64,000 bases of DNA, taken from assembly GCA_032433765.1 (NCBI GenBank), contig JAVIAB010000025.1, positions 38,633,348 to 38,697,347 on the forward strand. Direction: 5' to 3'. This DNA comes from Megaustenia siamemsis (lineage: Eukaryota > Mollusca > Gastropoda > Stylommatophora > Ariophantidae). The position numbers and the translations under genes were made by a program. Of the stretch, positions 21,281 through 35,200 are shown piece after piece (within the stretch, counting starts at the first letter, position 1; every line of letters begins with the position of its first letter). The notes beneath the pieces were generated by a model that saw only the letters and a list, made by a program, of their open reading frames with translations, had not been told where the DNA came from and did no database searches.

Positions 21281-21965
21281 AACAACAGGTGTTTTGAAGG
21301 TGATCTGTGGTAGAGAAAAGAGCAACGGGTGGTTTGAAGATGGCTTATATTAGAGAGAAGAGCAACGGGTAGTTTAAAGGTGGCTTATATTAGAGAGAAG
21401 AGCAACGGGTGGTTTGAAGGTGGCTTATATTAGAGAGAAGAGCAATGGGTGGTTTGAAGGTGATCTGTGGTAGAGAGAAGAGCAACGGGTGTTTTGAGGG
21501 TGACTTGTATTAGAGAGAAGAGCAATGGGTGTTTTGAAGGTGACTTGTATTAGAGAGAAGAGTAACAGGTGTTTTGAAGATGACTTGTATTAGAGAGAAG
21601 AGCAACAGGTGTTTTGAAGATGACTTGTATTACAGAGAAGAGCAACAGGTGTTTTGAAGGTGACTTGTATTAGAGAGAAGAGCAACAGGTGTTTTGAAGA
21701 TGACTTGTATTAGAGAGAAGAGCAACAGGTGTTTTGAAGATGACTTGTATTACAGAGAAGAGCAACAGGTGTTTTGAAGGTGACTTGTATTAGAGAGAAG
21801 AGCAACAGGTGTTTTGAAGGTGACTTGTAATAGAGAGAAGAGCAACAGGTGTTTTGTAGGTGACTTGCATTAGAGAGAAGAGCAACAGGTGTTTTGAAGA
21901 TGACTTGTACTAGAGAGAAGAGCAACAGGTGTTTTGAAGGTGACTTGTATTAGACAGAAGAGCAA
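21281..21965 (+). repeat. 40-bp minisatellite, about 17 copies
   Basis: Unit GTGTTTTGAAGGTGACTTGT plus ATTAGAGAGAAGAGCAACAG with a 40-bp period. The left third (to about 21480) carries a distinct variant (GGTTTGAAGGTGGCTTAT). Confidence 0.92.
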
Positions 21966-21984
21966 CACAGCCAAACAAATCATA

Positions 21985-22310
21985 AACTCTAACAATAGAG
22001 AAGTTTGGTTGAATGGATGGACCACAGGAAAAACAAATAGAGAACTTTTTAAATACATGTCAAGGCCAAACACCCAGTGTACCACTGAACAACCACATCA
22101 ATAGAATGCAATGAAACTATAGTCCGGCATGTCCACTCTGTGAACACCCACATGAAACAGTAGAACATCACCTTTTTGACTGTCCAAAGATCACTGAGAT
22201 CAGAGCAGCTCTACTACCTCAAAGATCTAATAAATGGAAAACTTTGTACAGAACCACAGGGAATTCAGAAATACCTGCAGATATCACTACATGAAGTAGA
22301 TGTAAAATAG
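21985..22310 (+). pseudogene. LINE zinc-knuckle C-terminus remnant
   Basis: Encodes VWLNGWTTGKTNRELFKY, then after a break SPACPLCEHPHETVEHHLFDC, a C-x2-C...H...C knuckle typical of the C-terminus of Jockey/CR1-like reverse transcriptases, ending DITT-stop. Frame breaks at about 22090. Confidence 0.75.
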
Positions 22311-22383
22311 CAGTGTGATGCCACTACCTCGTGTGAATAGGGACTAAGAGCACCCCTTCCTCCTTCAACACTCCTAGTCCCTC

Positions 22384-22995
22384 CATCAGCTATGAGTCTA
22401 TGACAGCTTCAAGCTCTGTTACTGTCTAGCACCTGACTTCCATCAGCTATGAGTCTGTGACAGTTTTCAGCCCTGTTACTGTCTAGCCCCTGACTTCCAT
22501 CAGCTATGAGTCTGTGACAGCTTCCAGCCCTGTTACTGTCTAGCCCCTGACTTCCATCAGCTATGAGTCTGTGACAGCTTCTAGCCCTGTTACTGTCTAG
22601 CCCCTGACCTCCATGAGCTACGAGTCTGTGACAGCTTCCAGCCCTGTTACTGTCTAGCACCTTGTCTTCATCAGCTACGAGTCTGTGACAGCTTCCAGTC
22701 CTGTTACTGTCTAGCCCCTGACCTCCATCAGCTACGAGTCTGTGACAGCTTCAAGCCCTGTTACTGTCTAGCCCCTGATCTCCATCAGCTACGAGTCTGT
22801 GACTGCCTCCAGCCCTGTTACTGTCTAGCCCCTGATCTCCATCAGCTACGAGTCTGTGACAGCTTCCAGCCCTGTTACTGTCTAGCCCCTGACCTCCATC
22901 AGCTGTGAGCCTGTGACAGCTTCCAGCTTTGTTACTGTCTAGCACCCTGTCTCCATCAGCTATGAGTCTCTGACAGCTTCCAGCCCTGTTACTCT
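22384..22995 (+). repeat. 57-bp minisatellite, about 10.5 copies
   Basis: Unit CATCAGCTATGAGTCTGTGA plus CAGCTTCCAGCCCTGTTACT and GTCTAGCCCCTGACCTC, 57 bp. It lies 230 bp upstream of the RTTN start codon and may border its promoter. Open frames here are repeat artefacts. Confidence 0.92.
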
Positions 22996-23226
22996 CCCCA
23001 CTGCCTACAGATAGCGTGTTTAGATTTTGTTCCGTTCAATCCTAGACACAGGAACATGTTTTTAACCGTAACCGGATGTTATGGCCGGCGGCTGATTTGA
23101 CAAGCCGCTACTTGTTGACATTTATGACTCCACTATTTGTGTTTGAGTTAACGTGTTTCGTTTCGTTTTATGGAGATAACTATATGAAATGTGAGGCGCT
23201 GATCTAAATTTACTTAGAAAAAAAGA
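22996..23226 (+). promoter_or_regulatory. RTTN: Putative RTTN 5' flank and 5' UTR
   Basis: Short unique sequence between the 57-bp array and the RTTN ATG. It is less AT-rich around 23080 (GTAACCGGATG, GGCCGGCGGC) and includes a GCCGGC palindrome and an ETS-like CCGGAT. No TATA box is seen. The transcription start is not determined; the promoter role is inferred from position. Confidence 0.45.
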
Positions 23227-23281
23227 ATGTCCTCCCTCTTGAGGAAAGATATAGACTTCAATGGATTATTCCGAAAATTGG
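23227..23281 (+). CDS. RTTN: RTTN exon 1 (start codon)
   Basis: ATG at 23227, donor G|GTACAC at 23282. Encodes MSSLLRKDIDFNGLFRKL(G). FRKLGH corresponds to the IRKLGH start of vertebrate rotatin. An in-frame stop search upstream was not exhaustive, but no other ATG gives this continuation. Confidence 0.82.
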
Positions 23282-26200
23282 GTACACTTTTATTTATTTT
23301 TCAATTGTTTGTTGCTGTCTAAGTCTAAGTGTCTACTGTCTAGTCTAACTCAGTCTACTGTGTACTGTGTAGAGTGTAGTGTAGTGATAGTGTACTGTGA
23401 TGTCGTGTAGTTTTCAAGTTGTGTGGTACGTGTAGTCGTTGCAGTGAAGTACACGTAGTACTGTAGTGTACTACTGTCATCATCAAGTACCATTCCAGTC
23501 CTGCTGGCGTAGGTGATCATGTCTCTCCACAACTTTCGATCTCGACAGTAGTTAAGTTAACAGTTAAGTTATTTACTATTTCTGTTGTTGACCTTCTGCC
23601 AAGCCATTCTCCATTCTCTTAACTTGTCTTAAGCTGTCTGGTATCTTTTCTCTTTGCTTCGTTCCATATTTCGTCCCTCAGTTTTCCCATTTGTTACAAT
23701 ATTATGCCAGCTGTTCCCTTTTAATTACATGTCCAAAAAATGATGAAGTTTACAACACTCGGGAAAAAATCACAAATAATCTGGAGAAAAGAACAAAGAA
23801 CAATAGACTGCCAGAAGCAGGATCGAACCCGTACTCCTGGACACAGCGCCTTGCCATGGAAGCAACATAAAAAAAATAGCTATCATTGGTGATGTCATTC
23901 ACACATGTGTTCTCATGACTATAGCATAGGCTTACAAACACAACTCTGGAATAAATAGTATATCTGTATTTTCCTATTAGTATCTCACAGTTATGGTAAG
24001 GCTGAATACATGCATTGCAGACGTTATATGATGAAACAGCGCAAATAGTATTCTGTGGTTTAGACTGGAAACCTGGTACTTGGATGTTTCTTGTAAAACA
24101 GGCAGTGATAGCTCAGTGGTTAATGAGCTGGATTAACAAGGACAAGAGGTTGGGTTCAATCCTGATCAGCAGCTTCCAGGCTCACTCAGCCTTAAATGGG
24201 TACCTGATATTTTCTGGGAAAGTAAAGTGGGACGGGGGTAATAATGCGCACATTACCCCGAAAATGTGCCGGAGGCCTATAAAAAATGTGGATATTAACA
24301 ACATGTTCCTGACATGCCCCGTGGCATGGTGGTGGGCCTTTACTTCAATTTTTACCTGCAAAGCAGATGCAGGGTGTTAGGCAAGGTTGTGTGCTGTCAC
24401 CAGATTTGTTTAATATGTATAGTGAGATTATTTTAAGATCCATAAAAGGCATGCCTGGAATAACAATTAGAGGTCATAATATAAATAATCTAAGATATGC
24501 TGATGATACAATCTTATTCGCTAAGAGTGAAAATGAGTTACAAGAAATGTTAAACATTATAGTGAAAGAATGCAAAAATAAAGGACCCAGTTTTAATAGC
24601 AAAAAGACAGTAGTAATGGTAACAACAAAGAAAAATACATCACCACAGTGCAAAATAAAAACAAGTGGAACAATATTAAAACAGGTAAATGAATTTAAAT
24701 ATTTAGGAACTTTGTTAACCTCAGATGGAATATGTACAAAAGAGGTAAGATGCAGCATGGCTAAGGCAAAAGCAGCTTTCCAAAAAATGAGGAAGATACT
24801 ATGCAATCCATTTTTGACAATAGAAACAAGAAAAAGAGTTCTTAAATGTTATGTAGAGCCAGTCTTAACATATGGATGTGAATCATGGACAATAGAACAA
24901 CAGACAAGAAAATCACTGGAGGCTGTAGATATGTGGTTTTACAGTAGAATGTTGAGAATACCATGGACAGCTAAGAAGAGTAATGAAAACATTTTGAAAG
25001 AGGCCAAAGCAAAAAGAGAGCTAATTTCCAATATTAGGAAGAAACAATCATCATTTTTGGGATATTAGGAAGAAACAATCATCATTTTTGGGCCATGTAA
25101 TGAGAAGAGAACAACTGGAATATATTGTAACAACTGGGAAAATTGAGGGACGAAGAGATAGAAGGAAGCAAAGAGAAAAAATAACAGACAGCTTGAGGGA
25201 ATGGCTTGGCAGAAGGTCAACAACAGAAATGATAAATAGCTGCCGAGATCGAAAATTGTGGAGAGACATGATCACCTACGCCAGTAGGCCCGGTACTTGA
25301 TGATGATGATATATTTTATTATATATGTTATATTTTATATATATATATATTCACGTCTTTGGCCCAAGAGGAAAATAAATGAATTATCTATGATTGCTAT
25401 GTTTAGTTTTTTATTAATCACTACAGGCTTGTTTATTAAAGAAAACCATTGTTGTGTGTGCTACGTCATCATAATGGCTCATCGTATATCCCTAGACCGG
25501 CTAAACGCTAATCTTATGGTCTGTTGAATGATGCACGACGGGGATAATCTGACGACTAACTGTGTTTTATATACTCGGATTTAGAGTCAAAAACGATGTC
25601 CTAACATCATCAAGCGCTATACATTTTAAAAAATATGACGATCATCATTTTCAGGAGGACATGAACTTCCTGTCTATATGGTGGATAAGTGGCAGGAACC
25701 ATTGAAGGCTATGTATAAAAAAGTGTTCCTTGTTGCAGTTTCCTCATATTCCAAGTCCGGCTTGTTGCAGGAGCTACTGAGTTAAGTGCTCTGTGCGCAC
25801 GGTGAGCTGTGTATCTCATCCGTTTTGATCATGTTTCGACATTCCAATTGTTTACGATGAATGATGATATCGTATGACAGGGAACAGTTTGCTGTGTTTA
25901 CTATCTGTGTGGTTTCGCCTTTTGTCTTTTGGCGTGTGCTGAGACTGCTATGATGGGGACTACAGCTACCTTTCTTTGTTTGGGAGATGAGTTAGTAATT
26001 CGGATGATTCCACCGGCACGGGCGGTTGAGCAATTATGGATTTTAATTCGTTTGCAGTGATACCGGGGCTTTCCATAACCATAACTTATTAAAGAAAATG
26101 GCTTAAGCTGGGATAAGTTCCTGAATTTTGACTACCTGGTTGACAGAAAAATATTATAACAACTATTTTTATGTTTTTTGTTTAAACATTTTGTATAGGG

Positions 26201-29200
26201 ATTCCCTGATTTAGTATCCCATTTTGGCTTAATTTTCTTCAGATTTTATTTTATTTGTTTTTGTTGGCTAGGCCATCCCTTGGAAGAAATCCGAGTTCGA
26301 GCTCTGAATAATATCCTGTCAAAGTTGGAGCATAAATTGATTTGTGATGCAGACATTGTTCATGAGAAACATTTGTACATACGCCTGTTGGAGTGGTTCA
26401 ATATTCCAGAATGTTCAAACAAAGAGGATGTCTTGGCTCTGATTTACAGACTATCACAGGTAGGCAATATCCGCTATATCAAATAAACACAAACTAGTTT
26501 AAAGAAGCCGAACTAATAGAGAGAGACGAGACAAGCTACAACATTTTTGCAAAAGTCTTCATTAGGTCTCTTCTTCTTCTTCTCCTCACTCCTACCTTTG
26601 AGCTTCCTGTGGAGTATATGTCTTTAACAAACACTTTCAACTTCCTGTAGAGCATAGGTCTTCAGCAAACACTTTCCATGCTGTTCTGTTTCTTGCCATT
26701 CATTTAAGATGATTCCATGTCTTCTCCAACATCTTCATTTCTGCTTCCACCTGTTTTCTCAAATGAATATTTTTGTCTTTCTCTTTGTCTCTTCTCCATA
26801 GGATTTAAAAAAGGGCCTGTCATATAATACCCTCAGTTGGCTTCCATAGTGTGTGTCCTATCCAGCGCCATCATCTTCATTGTATCTCTTTATCCACTGG
26901 TATTTGACTGGTACTTTTCCATAATTCTACGATAGTGATTTTGTCCTGCCATTTTTATCCTTTTATTCTATGTAATCATCCATTAATGAAGGTCTATATC
27001 TTCATGATTGTTATTTTTGTTGTTCTCCATGTTTCACAGGACTGATTTAACATTGGAGTTGAAAATTTTCATTTTTGTATAATATAATATACATTTTTTT
27101 TTTATTTCCTTATGTTGCAAAGTGCAATGAAGGCTCCTCTTGCATTTTTGTATCCTTCTTTTGGTATCATTCTCTGTTCCTCCTTCTTTATTTATATTAC
27201 TGCCCAAATATATGTATGATTTTACGTCTAGTAGAAATATTTCTCCTATTGTTATTTGGTTATTGCTTACTGCATTAATTCTCACCTCATCAGGTACAGT
27301 ACACTAACTATTCTAAAGTAAACACAGAAATTCAAACACGAAAGCTAAACACTGATCTGAAAAAAATTGTGGAAAGAAATGATGACCAGGATTTACGTAA
27401 TTGTTGGTCACATGATTAATAGATAATAGGACAGGTAGGATTTGATTGGTTCAAAAGGAGCCAAACAGTGAAATGGGGTCATATGAGAGTGGTTGAAAGG
27501 AGGGGTCCTATAGGGTGGGTGAGAGGGAGTTTGTCTCTATATCAGTTTAGCTACTTTTTATGATTTTGTGTTTATTTTACATTGTTGACTGCTGCTCTAC
27601 TCAAGACCCTGCATAGTGTTTGCTATATTTTATATCTGTGCTTATGTCCAGTATCTACTATGGGGGACTGGTTGGTCTCAAGGCAAGACGCCGGTCTTGA
27701 GAGGTTGTGAGTTTGAGTCCCAGCTGCACCATTTGGGATTTTTATTTGTGATTTCTCTCTCCAGCAACCACACCTGGTCTCAGCAGCGAGGCTTTAATAA
27801 TCACAATTTTAGAAAGCATAAACATAGACAGCCAAGATGTAAGAATAATAAAGAGCATGTACTGGCAACAAACAGCGGCCATAAGAACTGGAAACCAATT
27901 GGGAATGTTTCAACAAATAAAACAGGGTGTTAGACAATGTTGTGTGCTGTCACCAGATTTTTAATATATTTATAGTGAGATTATTTTAAGATCCATAAGG
28001 GACATGCTTGGAATAACAATTGGAGGTCATAATATAAATAATCTAAGGTATGCTGATGATACAGTCTTAATCGCAAAGAGTGAAAATGAGTTACAAGAAA
28101 TGTTGGACATTATAGTGAAAGAAAGCAAAAATAAAGGACTCAGCCTTAATAGCAAAAAGACAGAGGTAATGGTAACAACAAAGAAAAAGACATCACCTCA
28201 GTGCAAAATAAAGACAAGTGGAACAATATTAAAACAGGTAAGCAGAATGGCTCAGGCAAAAGCAGCTTTCCAAAAAATGAGGAAGATACTGTGCAATCCA
28301 TTTTTAACAATAGAAACAAGAAAAAGAGTTCTTAAATGTTATGTAGAGCCAGTCTTAACATATGGATGCGAATCATGGACAATAGGACAACAGACAAGAA
28401 AATCACTGGAGTCTGTAGAAATGTGGTTTTACAGAACGTTGAGAGTACCATGGACAGCTAAGAAGAGTAATGAAGATGTTCTGAGAGAGCTCAAAGCAAA
28501 AAGATAGCTAATCTCCAATATTAGGAAGAAACAAAATATAATTTTTTGGCCATGTAATGAGAAGAGAACAACTGGAATCTATTGTAACAACTGGAAAAAT
28601 TGAGGGACGAAGAGATGGAGGAAGCAAAGAGAAAAAATAACAGACAGCTTAAGAGAATGGCTTGGCAGAAGGTCAACAACAGAAATGATAAATAGCTGCC
28701 GAGATCGAAAGTTGTGGAGAGACATGATCACCTATGCCAGTAGGCCCGGTACTTGATGATGATGATGATCAGGCGGATAACCTCTGGACTCACATAATCC
28801 TGGGATCAGTAAATCACAGACCACATCTCTAGATGTCTAAACACTGGTTCTGTTGTGGACTGACTCATCATTATTATGTGCCATAACGGTTGGCTTAGGC
28901 GATCATGTCCTTCCACAATCTTCTATCTACAGTGCATTGTATCAATTCTGTTGTTGACCATTTTCCATGCCATGACACCAATCTGTCCAGTATTTCCTCT
29001 CTTTGTTGTCCGTGATCTCTCTTTCCTTTTATTTTGCCAGTTGTAATCAAGTATTCCAACTTTCCTCTTCTCAGGATGTGCCCGAAAAATGTTGAATGTT
29101 TCTTTCTGATGTTTTTTAGTGGCTCCCTTTTTGTGTTGGCCTCTTTGAGAACTTCCTCATTGGTCTTTTCAGCTGTCCAGGGAACTTTCAACATTCTTCT

Positions 29201-32200
29201 GAGAAATCCCTTCTCTATGGCCTCTAATCATCTTTTCATTTGTTTGTCTGCTGTCCATGATTCGCTTCCATAGCTCAGAATTGGTTCTATATAGCACCAA
29301 TGAACTCTCTTTCTAACTTCTAATGACATAGATTGAACTGACTACATCTGCTATTTATTAACTTCTCATCTACTAGTAATTGTAACATTATTATTTGTGC
29401 TCTGCTAATTATTGCTCGTTATTGCTCATCTGTGCTTATCTCTATCTCTTTCTCTGCTAAACTCTAAGGTTTGTGTCTCTACTCTGTCATCTGTCTAATC
29501 TCTAATCCTCGTCTCATAAGGATCTCTAATATCTAATAATGATTTCCTTTCCTTATTGATCTCTTTTCCTCACTGATTGATCTGAGAGTGAGTATCCATA
29601 TATATATGTTGGGCACTCCCTTTTTATCCGCCTACATGTCTATCCACCCACATGTCTGTTTATAAATATTTCCCCAAATATATGTTGACTCTATGTCTGT
29701 CCACCCACATGTCTGTTTATAAATATTTCCCCAAATATATGTTGACTCTGTGTCTGTCCACCCACATGTCTGTTTATAAATATTTCCCCAAATATATGTT
29801 GACTCTGTGTCTGTCCACCCACATGTCTGTTTATAAATATTTCCCCAAATATATGTTGACTCTGTGTCTGTCTGCCCACACATGTCTGGTAGTGCAGATT
29901 TTTTAATATTATGCCTATGCAGTCTTATGGTCTTGACTATAACTTACATTTTTAATTTCACTCACCGTGGATACCCATGAGTGTCCATTAATAATTATAA
30001 TATCGCATTCCCAGTGTACACACTGTGCACGCAGCAGCCAGAGAAAAGTGGATTAAGATGCAAAATTCAGTTCCTCGTCTCTAGGAACTTCACCAGAGGT
30101 AAAAGCTGGCGAAAGCAAGAAAAAATCAACTATAGTCTTCATGATGATAAAAGAGGACAGACTAAGTTGTTAGGTGATGATATAGAAACTTGGATAAAAG
30201 AGGATAGACTAAGTTGTTAGGTGATGATATAGAAACTTGGATAAAAGAGGATAGACTAAGCTGTTAGGTGATGATATAGAAACTTAGATAAAAGAGGATA
30301 GACTAAGTTGTTAGGTGATGATATAGAAACTTGGATAAAAGAGGATAGACTAAGCTGTTAGGTGATGATATAGAAACTTGGATAAAAGATGATAGACTAA
30401 GTTGTCAGGTGATGATATAGAAACTTGGATAAAAGAGGATAGACTAAGTTGTTAAATGATGATATAGAAACTTGGATAAAAGAGGATAGACTAAGCTGTT
30501 AGGTGATGATATAGAAACTTGGATAAAAGAGGATAGACTAAGTTGTTAGGTGATGATATAGAAACTTGGATAAAAGAGGATAGACTAAGCTGTTAGGTGA
30601 TGATATAGAAACTTGGATAAAAGAGGATAGACTAAGCTGTTAGGTGATGATATAGAAACTTAGATAAAAGAGGATAGACTAAGTTGTTAGGTGATGATAT
30701 AGAAACTTGGATAAAAGAGGATAGACTAAGCTGTTAGGTGATGATATAGAAACTTGGATAAAAGAGGATAGACTAAGTTGTTAGGTGATGATATAGAAAC
30801 TTGGATAAAAGAGGATAGACTAAGTTGTTAGGTGATGATATAGAAACTTGGATAAAAGTGGATAGACTAAGTTGTCAGGTGATGATATAGAAACTTGGAT
30901 AAAAGAGGATAGACTAAGTTGATAAGTGATGATATAGAATTTGGATAAAAGAGGATAGACTAAGCTGTTAGGTGATGATATAGAAACTTGGATAAAAGAG
31001 GATAGACTAAGCTGTTAGGTGATGATATAGAAACTTGGATAAAAGAGGATAGACTAAGCTGTTAGGTGATGATATAGAAACTTGGATAAAAGAGGATAGA
31101 CTAAGTTGTTAGGTGATGATATAGAAACTTAGATAAAAGAGGATAGACTAAGTTGTTAGGTGATGATATAGAAACTTGGATAAAAGAGGATAGACTAAGC
31201 TGTTAGGTGATGATATAGAAACTTGAATAAAAGAGGATAGACTAAGTTGTCAGGTGATGATATAGAAACTTGGATAAAAGAGGATAGACTAAGTTGTTAA
31301 ATGATGATATAGAAACTTGGATAAAAGAGGATAGACTAAGCTGTTAGGTGATGATATAGAAACTTGGATAAAAGAGGATAGACTAAGTTGTTAGGTGATG
31401 ATATAGAAACTTGGATAAAAGAGGATAGACTAAGCTGTTAGGTGATGATATAGAAACTTGGATAAAAGAGGATAGACTAAGCTGTTAGGTGATGATATAG
31501 AAACTTAGATAAAAGAGGATAGACTAAGTTGTTAGGTGATGATATAGAAACTTGGATAAAAGAGGATAGACTAAGCTGTTAGGTGATGATATAGAAACTT
31601 GGATAAAAGAGGATAGACTAAGTTGTTAGGTGATGATATAGAAACTTGGATAAAAGAGGATAGACTAAGTTGTTAGGTGATGATATAGAAACTTGGATAA
31701 AAGTGGATAGACTAAGTTGTCAGGTGATGATATAGAAACTTGGATAAAAGAGGATAGACTAAGTTGATAAGTGATGATATAGAATTTGGATAAAAGAGGA
31801 TAGACTAAGCTGTTAGGTGATGATATAGAAACTTGGATAAAAGAGGATAGACTAAGCTGTTAGGTGATGATATAGAAACTTGGATAAAAGAGGATAGACT
31901 AAGCTGTTAGGTGATGATATAGAAACTTGGATAAAAGAGGATAGACTAAGTTGTTAGGTGATGATATAGAAACTTAGATAAAAGAGGATAGACTAAGTTG
32001 TTAGGTGATGATATAGAAACTTGGATAAAAGAGGATAGACTAAGCTGTTAGGTGATGATATAGAAACTTGGATAAAAGAGGATAGACTAAGTTGTCAGGT
32101 GATGATATAGAAACTTGGATAAAAGAGGATAGACTAAGTTGTTAAATGATGATATAGAAACTTGGATAAAAGAGGATAGACTAAGCTGTTAGGTGATGAT

Positions 32201-35200
32201 ATAGAAACTTGGATAAAAGAGGATAGACTAAGTTGTTAGGTGATGATATAGAAACTTGGATAAAAGAGGATAGACTAAGCTGTTAGGTGATGATATAGAA
32301 ACTTGGATAAAAGAGGATAGACTAAGCTGTTAGGTGATGATATAGAAACTTGGATAAAAGAGGATAGACTAAGTTGTTAGGTGATGATATAGAAACTTGG
32401 ATAAAAGTGGATAGACTAAGTTGTCAGGTGATGATATAGAAACTTGGATAAAAGAGGATAGACTAAGTTGATAAGTGATGATATAGAATTTGGATAAAAG
32501 AGGATAGACTAAGCTGTTAGGTGATGATATAGAAACTTGGATAAAAGAGGATAGACTAAGCTGTTAGGTGATGATATAGAAACTTGGATAAAAGAGGATA
32601 GACTAAGCTGTTAGGTGATGATATAGAAACTTGGATAAAAGAGGATAGACTAAGCTGTTAGGTGATGATATAGAAACTTAGATAAAAGAGGATAGACTAA
32701 GCTGTTAGGTGATATAGAAACTTGGATAAAAGAGGATAGACTAAGTTGTTAGGTGATGATATAGAAACTTGGATAAAAGAGGATAGACTAAGCTGTTAGG
32801 TGATGATATAGAAACTTGGATAAAAGAGGATAGTCTAAGCTGTTAGGTGATGATATAGAAACTTGGATAAAAGAGGATAGACTAAGCTGTTAGGTGATGA
32901 TATAGAAACTTGGATAAAAGAGGATAGACTAAGGTGTTTGGTGATGATATAGAAACTTGGATAAAAGAGGATAGACTAAGTTGTTAGGTGATGATATAGA
33001 AACTTGGATAAAAGAGGATAGACTAAGTTGTTAAGTGATGATATAGAAACTTGGATAAAAGAGGATAGACTAAGTTGTTAGGTGATGATATAGAAACTTG
33101 GATAAAAGAGGATAGACTAAGGTGTTTGGTGATGATATAGAAACTTAGATAAAAGAGAATAGACTAAGCTGTTAGGTGATGATATAGAAACTTAGATAAA
33201 AGAGGATAGACTAAGTTGTTAGGTGATGATATAGAAACTTGGATAAAAGAGGATAGACTAAGTTGTTAGGTGATGATATAGAAACTTGGATAAAAGAGGA
33301 TAGACTAAGCTGTTAGGTGATGATATAGAAACTTGGATAAAAGAGGATAGACTAAGTTGTTAAGTGATGATATAGAAACTTGGATAAAAGAGGATAGACT
33401 AAGTTGATAAGTGATGATATAGAAACTTGGATAAAAGAGGATAGACTAAGTTGTTAGGTGATGATATAGAAACTTGGATAAAAGAGGATAGACTAAGTTG
33501 TCAGGTGATGATATAGAAACTTGGATAAAAGAGGATAGACTAAGTTGATAAGTGATGATATAGAATTTGGATAAAAGAGGATAGACTAAGCTGTTAGGTG
33601 ATGATATAGAAACTTGGATAAAAGAGGATAGACTAAGCTGTTAGGTGATGATATAGAAACTTGGATAAAAGAGGATAGACTAAGCTGTTAGGTGATGATA
33701 TAGAAACTTGGATAAAAGAGGATAGACTAAGCTGTTAGGTGATGATATAGAAACTTAGATAAAAGAGGATAGACTAAGCTGTTAGGTGATATAGAAACTT
33801 GGATAAAAGAGGATAGACTAAGTTGTTAGGTGATGATATAGAAACTTGGATAAAAGAGGATAGACTAAGCTGTTAGGTGATGATATAGAAACTTGGATAA
33901 AAGAGGATAGTCTAAGCTGTTAGGTGATGATATAGAAACTTGGATAAAAGAGGATAGACTAAGCTGTTAGGTGATGATATAGAAACTTGGATAAAAGAGG
34001 ATAGTCTAAGCTGTTAGGTGATGATATAGAAACTTGGATAAAAGAGGATAGACTAAGCTGTTAGGTGATGATATAGAAACTTGGATAAAAGGGGATAGAC
34101 TAAGGTGTTTGGTGATGATATAGAAACTTGGATAAAAGAGGATAGACTAAGTTGTTAGGTGATGATATAGAAACTTGGATAAAAGAGGATAGACTAAGTT
34201 GTTAAGTGATGATATAGAAACTTGGATAAAAGAGGATAGACTAAGTTGTTAGGTGATGATATAGAAACTTGGATAAAAGAGGATAGACTAAGGTGTTTGG
34301 TGATGATATAGAAACTTAGATAAAAGAGAATAGACTAAGCTGTTAGGTGATGATATAGAAACTTAGATAAAAGAGGATAGACTAAGTTGTTAGGTGATGA
34401 TATAGAAACTTGGATAAAAGAGGATAGACTAAGTTGTTAGGTGATGATATAGAAACTTGGATAAAAGAGGACAGACTAAGCTGTTAGGTGATGATATAGA
34501 AACTTGGATAAAAGAGGATAGACTAAGTTGTTAAGTGATGATATAGAAACTTGGATAAAAGAGGATAGACTAAGTTGATAAGTGATGATATAGAAACTTG
34601 GATAAAAGAGGATAGACTAAGTTGTTAGGTGATGATATAGAAACTTGGATAAAAGAGGATAGACTAAGTTGTTAGGTGATGATATAGAAACAATTTTTTT
34701 CTTTCAGCATTCTTCTGGTTCAGAGATCCTTCAGGATGTGGGAGGCATAGAGTTTCTGTCACAGCTTCGGTGTGACATAGAACCATGTCACCGACCAATC
34801 ATTGATCAGATACTTGAGAGCATCATGTATTTGCCAGATGCAGACATACAAACACATGCTCCTGAATGTATTTACCATAAACCTGCAGACAGCGGTAAGT
34901 TCAGCATGAAATCTATGTACAAAGTTGCATGAAATTTATGTACAAAGTTGCACGAAATCTATGTACAAAGTTGCATGAAATCTATGTATAAAGTTGCATG
35001 AAATATATGTATAAAGTTGCATGAAATCTATGCACAAAGTTGCATGAAATCTATGTGCAAAGTTGCATGAAATCTATGTACAAAGTTGCATGAAATCTAT
35101 GTACAAAGTCGCATGAAATCTATGTACAAAGTTGCATGAAATCTATGTATAAAGTTGCATGAAATCTATGTATAAAGTTGCATGAAATCTATGCACAAAG

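Noticed and set aside
22384..22995. CpG-island-like promoter within the 57-bp array
   Set aside because: The array is not CpG-rich and has the same tandem structure as other arrays; position upstream of RTTN alone is not evidence.
30130..34690. CRISPR-like array (regular repeats)
   Set aside because: Units are directly adjacent with no variable spacers, and the locus is in a eukaryotic intron; it is a satellite.
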